Positions 8,077-12,225 of a DNA stretch of 12,225 bases are shown piece after piece. How positions within the stretch are numbered: the first letter of the stretch is position 1; each line of letters begins with the position of its first letter. The position numbers and the translations under genes are program-made. Source of the stretch: Fusarium oxysporum f. sp. lycopersici 4287 (lineage: Eukaryota > Ascomycota > Sordariomycetes > Hypocreales > Nectriaceae); assembly GCF_000149955.1 (NCBI RefSeq), contig NW_017264875.1, forward strand, positions 1 to 12,225, read 5' to 3'. The notes beneath the pieces were generated by a model, which had not been told where the DNA came from, ran no database searches, and was given only the letters and a program-made list of their open reading frames with translations.

Positions 8077-9661
8077 ATGGACATGTCGAATCCAGCGGTC
8101 GCGAAGTTGGTCGCGGTGACCGCTTCGCTGATTGCTTTGATCACGCTCTTCGTCTCTGTCCGGTTCTTCGTTCGCAGCGTCCTGTTGCGGAGCGTGGATT
8201 GGGACGATGGTATGCTACCTTGGAGCCTGTCGTAAATCTTCGATGCTTACATTGAGAACAGCCCTGGTTTTCCTCAGCTACGTGTGTTTTGCTCTATCCA
8301 GTCCGGGGAGCCGACATCACTGACGATACCAGTCCCTGACCGTTTTGCTTTGCAGCTGTGTATTAGCCAGTTAGTTCAATGGTGTGGGCACGCCTTTCTG
8401 GGAAAGGTAGGACTGATCTCCGCAGTGACCAACTTTGGCTTCGGGACCCCAGTAGACGATGTCTCTGGCGATGATCTCCGCCGGTTCCTAAAGGCAAGCA
8501 ATATTGTAGCCTTGCTCGAGCGTCGAACTGACCCCAGCCTTGCAGCTCCAATTCGTCACGCAGCTGGCGTACGTGTGGGGCTTTGTTACAGTGAAGATGT
8601 CCTTCGCGGTGCTCTATCTTCGATTGCTTCGCGGTCACGTCTCCCGACGCATGAACCAACTGCTTCTTACTGTGTTGGCGGTTGAGGGCTTCGAAGGGAC
8701 CATGGTCGTTATCTTCCACTGCAAGCCCGTGGACAAGGCGTGGAATCCTCAAAAGGAAGGCACATGCCTCAACTTGAAGCTCTTTTACTATATTTCGGTG
8801 AGCACTACAGCTGCAAGACTACAAACAGATGTGCTTATAGTGACCTTTCCAAGTTTGCTATAAAATTCGTTACGGATGTCTGCCTCTTCATCCAGCCCAT
8901 CCCTGCCGTCTGGAAGCTCCAACTGTCGAAGGCGAAGAGGCTCGGTGCGATCTTGATGCTTTCACTCGGTTTGTTGTAAGTAAATCACCCACACACATCG
9001 CTTCCATGGCTCGCCAACTTATGTGTACAAAACTGTATTATTGCGATCATTCGAGTGAGCTTCATCAGTCAGCTTAGAACAGATGTGACTAGTACGTGTC
9101 TTCTAATACTCATTCAGCGTCACGCTCTTACATTAGACAGAGGACCTCGTGATCCCAATGATCTGGTCTCAAGTCGAAGTGTCCGTCCTTGTCGTCTGCG
9201 CGTCGATTCCGTCTCTCAGACCATTCCTCCAGTGCTTCCCTGCCGTCAGCAAAGCTCTCGGCCTTTCATCAAGTAAGGACTCGAGACCAACTTCCAACGT
9301 AGGACGATCCCCTCGCGTGGTATCGCTACACTTGATAAGTTGGAGCAAGGCGAAACAATCGCATGTAGAAACGAACAACTCTATTCAAATAAGTACGGGC
9401 TGTAACGTTACCGCCACCGGTCCCTGGAGCGCCCATAGTAGCACAGAAAATATCTTCCCTCAACGGCACTCCGGACCAAGCGGAATTGTCGTCACACATG
9501 ATGTCGAAGTCGACGTTGAGAGAGTAGATGCTGGCGAGAGGTTGAGCAACGATCAAGAGCAGATAGATGCGGTTGAGGATCGGGCGCTTTATCATATCTC
9601 GCGATCTGGGAGTCCTGTCAGGCCGAAGAAGGATTTAAGCCGGGTTTCTCTGGAACATTAA
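8077..9661 (+). CDS. Seven-helix fungal rhodopsin-domain (PTH11-like) protein, seven exons
   Basis: Proposed exons: 8077-8209, 8262-8281, 8356-8493, 8546-8797, 8854-8975, about 9031-9091, 9141-9661; roughly 410 residues, normal for the family. These are plasma-membrane proteins with seven helices and a long cytoplasmic tail; some relatives, such as PTH11 of the rice blast fungus, sense surfaces or host cues. Helix 1 is LVAVTASLIALITLFVSVRF, followed by the conserved WDD (8200-8208). The extracellular loop has TNFGFGTPVDDV. Helix 3 is LAYVWGFVTVKMSFAVLYLR. FHCKPVDKAWNP...GTC has the paired cysteines. FVTDVCLFIQPIPAVWKLQL is the hallmark helix 5/loop, VIPMIWSQVEVSV helix 7, and CASIPSLRPF ends the membrane part. 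The tail has GIVVTHDVEVDVE, a typical C-terminal strand of the family. Weak points: exon 2 is only 20 bases, the boundaries of introns 1 and 2 are uncertain, and intron 5 lacks the expected acceptor, so the gene may be inactive. The start is the first ATG in frame; a second is two codons later. There is no CFEM domain, and no RIP-type stops interrupt the exons. Confidence 0.8.
8494..8545 (+). other. GC-AG intron of the receptor gene
   Basis: The 52-base intron begins AAG|GCAAGC and ends TTGCAG. A fungal branch-site consensus, aactgac, lies at about 8526-8532. Splicing joins ...RRFLK to LQFVTQLAY in phase 0 and restores the family pattern; without it the frame leaves the conserved sequence. 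No GT donor fits. Confidence 0.75.
8798..8853 (+). other. Intron 4 of the receptor gene
   Basis: Donor GTGAGC, acceptor CCAAG, 56 bases, phase 0. Splicing gives ...LFYYIS joined to FAIKFVTDVCLF, matching the conserved helix 5. A tagtgac branch-like site at about 8838-8844 is close to the acceptor. Confidence 0.65.
8976..9059 (+). other. Intron 5 of the receptor gene, expected acceptor missing
   Basis: A perfect GTAAGT donor at 8976 follows ...LSLGL. The conserved continuation CIIAIIRVSFISQLRTDV starts at 9034, but there is no AG between 8981 and 9053, so no acceptor can precede it. The bases just before are tacaaaac. The nearest in-frame AG, at 9058-9059, would give an 84-base intron and lose about nine residues of helix 6. 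Confidence 0.6.
9092..9140 (+). other. Intron 6 of the receptor gene
   Basis: Donor GTACGT at 9092, acceptor GACAG ending at 9140, 49 bases, phase 1; a tctaata branch-like site lies near 9101. Joining gives TDVTKDLVIPMIWSQVEV, which fits the family. An acceptor at 9116 or 9136 gives the wrong frame. Confidence 0.6.
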
Positions 9662-9794
9662 TTGCAGTTAAAAAACACGCCGAAGGGGTCCTGGTTAGGG
9701 TTATAAGTAATAAATATTTAAAGCTTTTTACTTATAGGCCTCTAGATTTTTATAAGCTTGTAAATAAACTTACTATTTTTATATAGTAGACCTG

Positions 9795-9812
9795 CCTAAA
9801 CCTAGGTTTAGG
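9795..9812. repeat. 18-bp perfect palindrome
   Basis: cctaaacctaggtttagg is identical to its own reverse complement and lies 13 bases before the 46-bp tandem repeat. Its role is unknown. Confidence 0.7.
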
Positions 9813-9824
9813 TATTTATATACC

Positions 9825-9916
9825 CTTATAACAATCTGGCGACAGTTACTACTAGTGTCTATTAACCATTCTTATAACAATCTGGCAATAGTTACTACTA
9901 GTGTTTATTAACTATT
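9825..9916. repeat. 46-bp tandem duplication
   Basis: The copies at 9825-9870 and 9871-9916 match at 42 of 46 positions. All four differences are transitions (one G-to-A, three C-to-T from first to second copy), two of them CpA-to-TpA, which fits RIP acting unequally on the two units. Each unit contains aacaatctggc, which could be a retroelement primer-binding region, but that is only a guess. Confidence 0.8.
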
Positions 9917-10458
9917 CTTACTAAAAGTAAAAATATACTAATAAAGATAGGGGTAAGTATCTATTAAGATTTTATATATAGAGACTATTAAACTTTTTTT
10001 TATTAAAAAAGAAATAATAAGTATAGAAAAAATATATAGGTAGTTATATTTAATTTTATTTAGGTTTTAGAGGAGAATAATTAAATACTAATATATAAAG
10101 ACTAGGTATATTATTTACTTATTACTAAAGTAAAGTTTATATAATTAGAGTTTAATTAGTATATAATAAGATAAAAATAGAGATTAATTAAAAAAGTAAT
10201 TATAAGTTAAGTAAGTATTATAAATAGTAATAATTTATTATAAGAGAAACCTTAGATAATTAAAATAAGTAGTTATTAATCTAATAAGCTTAATTTATAA
10301 TATAATATTAAAATAGCTATTATAATAAATTTATTTATTTATATATAAGACTTATTATTTATTATATATAAGGTTTATAAATTTAGCTATATAGCTAATA
10401 AGATACCTAAGTATTTAAAGATAAAATATTTAATAATCTAATTAGTATAACGTGGTTA

Positions 10459-10492
10459 ATAAGTATGCATTGCAGATAAGTATGTATTGCAC
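10459..10492 (+). repeat. Subterminal 17-bp direct repeat of copy 1
   Basis: ataagtatgcattgcag (10459-10475) and ataagtatgtattgcac (10476-10492) are tandem, differing at two positions. Copy 2 has the equivalent doubled arrangement with a different core (taagtaagtaagtta). Such repeats often bind the transposase; here that is inferred from position. Confidence 0.65.
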
Positions 10493-10583
10493 TTTTCCCT
10501 CTTATATCTAACTTTTTATCTAATTAATTAGTTCTTAACCACTAAATATATTATAACATTCAGATAAAGCTAGAACCCTCCTT

Positions 10584-12203
10584 GCCCTTTAGGCCCTTTA
10601 GAATAACCTAAAATTAAGTACCTAATGCGCTGCAATAATATATAAGATTAATAAGCACCGCCTATGTCGGCGTTAGCAAGGCATTTAATTATAATATAAT
10701 TTTATCCCTAAATCGCGGAAACTATCTAATCTAGAGGAGTATATAATTATCTAATTTATCCTTAACCTAGATTCCCGAGGATTCCTATTATAACTGCATT
10801 TTATAGAAGATATAGCTAATTCTCTTCTAGCTGACTATAATATACTACCTATTAGTAAGCACTGGGCTTATAACTTTATTAAATAATAACCAGAGCTAAA
10901 AATATATCTATTTCGGAGATATAATTATTAGAGAGCTAAATACAAAGATCTAACTATTATTTATAACTGGTTTAGGCTTATATAGAATATAATTGCAAAG
11001 TATAGTATCTGATTAGATAATATCTAGAACTTTAATAAGACTGGCTTTATAATAGGCCTAATAATGGCCGGAATGGCAGTTATAGGCTTAGAAAGGCAAG
11101 GAAGACTAAAATCAGTATAGCCTAAAAATCAGGAATAGATTACTATAATTACAGTAATTAATACAGAAGGTTAATTAATCCCGCCGTTTATTATTAGTTT
11201 AGGCTAATATTACCTTGCTAATTAGTACTAAGAAAGTAACCTGCTACCTAACTAGGTTATTGTAATAAGCCAAAATAGGTAGATAAATAATAAGCTAGGT
11301 CTTAAGTGGCTAAAGTACTTTAATTAATTTATAACTAACTAATTAACTAGTCCCTATTATCTTCTAATCCTTAATAGTTATAAAAGCCACTACTTAGCTA
11401 ATTTCGAGAGATACTGCCAGGATTAGAAGATTATTATGCTTTATATGCCTGCTTATATATCTTACCTACTCTAGCCTCTCGATGTTAGGTGCTTTACAGT
11501 GCTAAAAAAGGCTTATAGGCAAGAAATAAAGCATCTAATTAGATACTTTATAACCTATATTTCTAAGACTAAGTTCTTCCTAGCCTTTTATACTACTTTT
11601 TAGGCTACCTTTATAGAAAAAAATATCTATAAGGGTTTTAGAGGGGCTAGACTTTATCCTCTTAACCTAGAAGCTGTGATCTTAAAGCTTAATATGCAGC
11701 TATAGACTCTAACACCTCTTAAAGAGGCAGCTGAACTATCCTCTCCCTAGACTTTAAGGACCCTATCGATAGTAATTAAGGCCTAATCTCAGTCTAAATA
11801 CCTCGAAAGGCAAATTAGAAGGTATTATAGTAGCTCCCTAGAGTCTATTATTAAAGCTTTAAAGTCAGTTACTAAGGCAATAAAGGGAGTTATATATAAG
11901 GTTACCTTATTAAGAGCTAAGCTTTATAATCTTTAAGATGCAAATAAGATACTAAGTCGGCGCCATAGGGCAAAAAGGACTAGACTACAGAAAGGAGGGG
12001 CAATAACTATATAGGATGCATTATAAGTAATTAATCAGATAGATATTAATATGCAGGTAGTGGCTAAATTATCGAGAAGTGGTAGTCGAGGAAGGTCAGA
12101 GCGACCAGGTGGTCGGCACTGTGGTATATACAGTAAGGGCAGGCATAATGCAAGGACTTGTCAGGAAGTTCTTGAGTCATCTGGGAAGGAATTTAGTAAG
12201 TAA
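10584..12203 (+). pseudogene. Pogo/Fot1-type transposase, RIP-degraded
   Basis: A transposase of this type cuts the element ends using three acidic residues. One frame can be followed from about 10584 to the TAA at 12201-12203 (about 540 codons) without a shift but with about 33 in-frame stops, nearly all TAA/TAG. In order: an N-terminal HTH region (KLSNLEE, DSRGF, where relatives have a conserved LDSRGF), the CENP-B-type HTH with KHWAYNFI, the first catalytic block NFNKTGF (11028-11048; the usual D is N), the second block LLILNSYKSH (11361-11390; D is N), and the third, PLDVRCF (11475-11495; D kept). GFRGARLYPLNLEAV follows, then a basic region and a C-terminal zinc knuckle C-x2-Y-x4-H-x4-C (12120-12161) whose second cysteine has become tyrosine. 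No ATG is preserved at the expected start. The stop and residue changes are all of the C-to-T/G-to-A kind. Confidence 0.88.
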
Positions 12204-12225
12204 AAGTAGCCCTTTTCGAACTGCA

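Larger units (their letters stand above)
9662..10449. other. AT-rich RIP-like tract without a recognised gene
   Basis: AT-richness begins about 30 bases after the receptor stop codon and continues to the transposon. Stops are dense in all frames and no protein motif is readable. The stretch contains an 18-bp palindrome, a 46-bp tandem duplication and an inverted pair tataagtaa/ttacttata (9702-9710, 9728-9736). It is probably degraded repeat DNA; the family cannot be told. Confidence 0.55.
10450..12225 (+). mobile_element. Pogo/Fot1-type DNA transposon, copy 1, cut by the window end
   Basis: The element starts at acgtggttaataag (10450), directly after a TA at 10448-10449. Its end matches copy 2's end once C-to-T and G-to-A changes are allowed (acgtgg against atatag). 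It runs through a full-length transposase relic to the window edge. By comparison with copy 2, about 80-100 bases including the 3' terminal repeat should lie beyond 12225, giving an element of about 1.85-1.9 kb. It is RIP-mutated but less so than copy 2, and least so at its 3' end. Confidence 0.85.

Noticed and set aside
8284..8685. Single 133-codon open frame as a separate gene
   Set aside because: Its middle part is receptor exon 3; beyond 8493 the translation loses family similarity, which resumes in another frame after the GC-AG intron.
9326..9595. 89-codon open frame on the minus strand
   Set aside because: It is the antisense shadow of the receptor's last exon, whose plus-strand frame carries the conserved helix 7 and tail.
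9693..9703. Telomere-like ggttagggtta
   Set aside because: Fewer than two TTAGGG units inside AT-rich sequence; chance is sufficient.

Overview
This window looks like nuclear DNA of a filamentous ascomycete (Pezizomycotina). The reasons are short introns of about 50 bp with fungal branch sites, a seven-helix gene of the fungal rhodopsin-domain (PTH11-like) type, a pogo/Fot1-type transposase relic, and long tracts with the signature of repeat-induced point mutation (RIP): very high TpA, glutamine and tryptophan codons turned into TAA/TAG, and G-to-A changes at conserved residues. The species cannot be named from the sequence.

Layout. 1-717 is GC-balanced and holds a promoter and the 5' part of a short-chain dehydrogenase/reductase (SDR) gene. 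That gene carries two frameshifts and runs on, now AT-rich, to about 892, where a pogo-type transposon is inserted at a TA dinucleotide. The transposon (copy 2, minus strand, 895-2517) has 42-bp terminal inverted repeats, two internal deletions and many stops. 2518-3397 is AT-rich with no gene recognised. 3398-3734 resembles a Ty1/copia-type LTR followed by a primer-binding-like site. 4006-5300 is a decayed reading frame of unknown product that keeps one frame for over 1 kb despite 19 stops. 5330-5930 is AT-rich debris. 5932-6093 contains two nested foldback structures at the boundary with GC-balanced DNA. 6094-8025 has no gene I can support. 8077-9661 is the one near-complete gene, a seven-exon fungal rhodopsin-domain receptor-like protein with one GC-AG intron and one intron lacking its expected acceptor. 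9662-10449 is again AT-rich. 10450 to the right edge is a second, plus-strand pogo element (copy 1), complete at its 5' end and cut by the window before its 3' repeat.

How it fits together. The window reads as an accessory, transposon-rich region with a small GC-balanced island around the receptor gene, flanked by inverted, RIP-mutated relatives of one transposon family. The SDR gene was broken by transposon insertion, and its last 175 bases before the insertion share the transposon's AT bias, which suggests RIP spread from the repeat into single-copy DNA. No operon-like or defence-like system was found. The most informative signals are the interrupted SDR gene, the two divergent transposon copies with traceable deletions, and the splice-site defect in the receptor gene.
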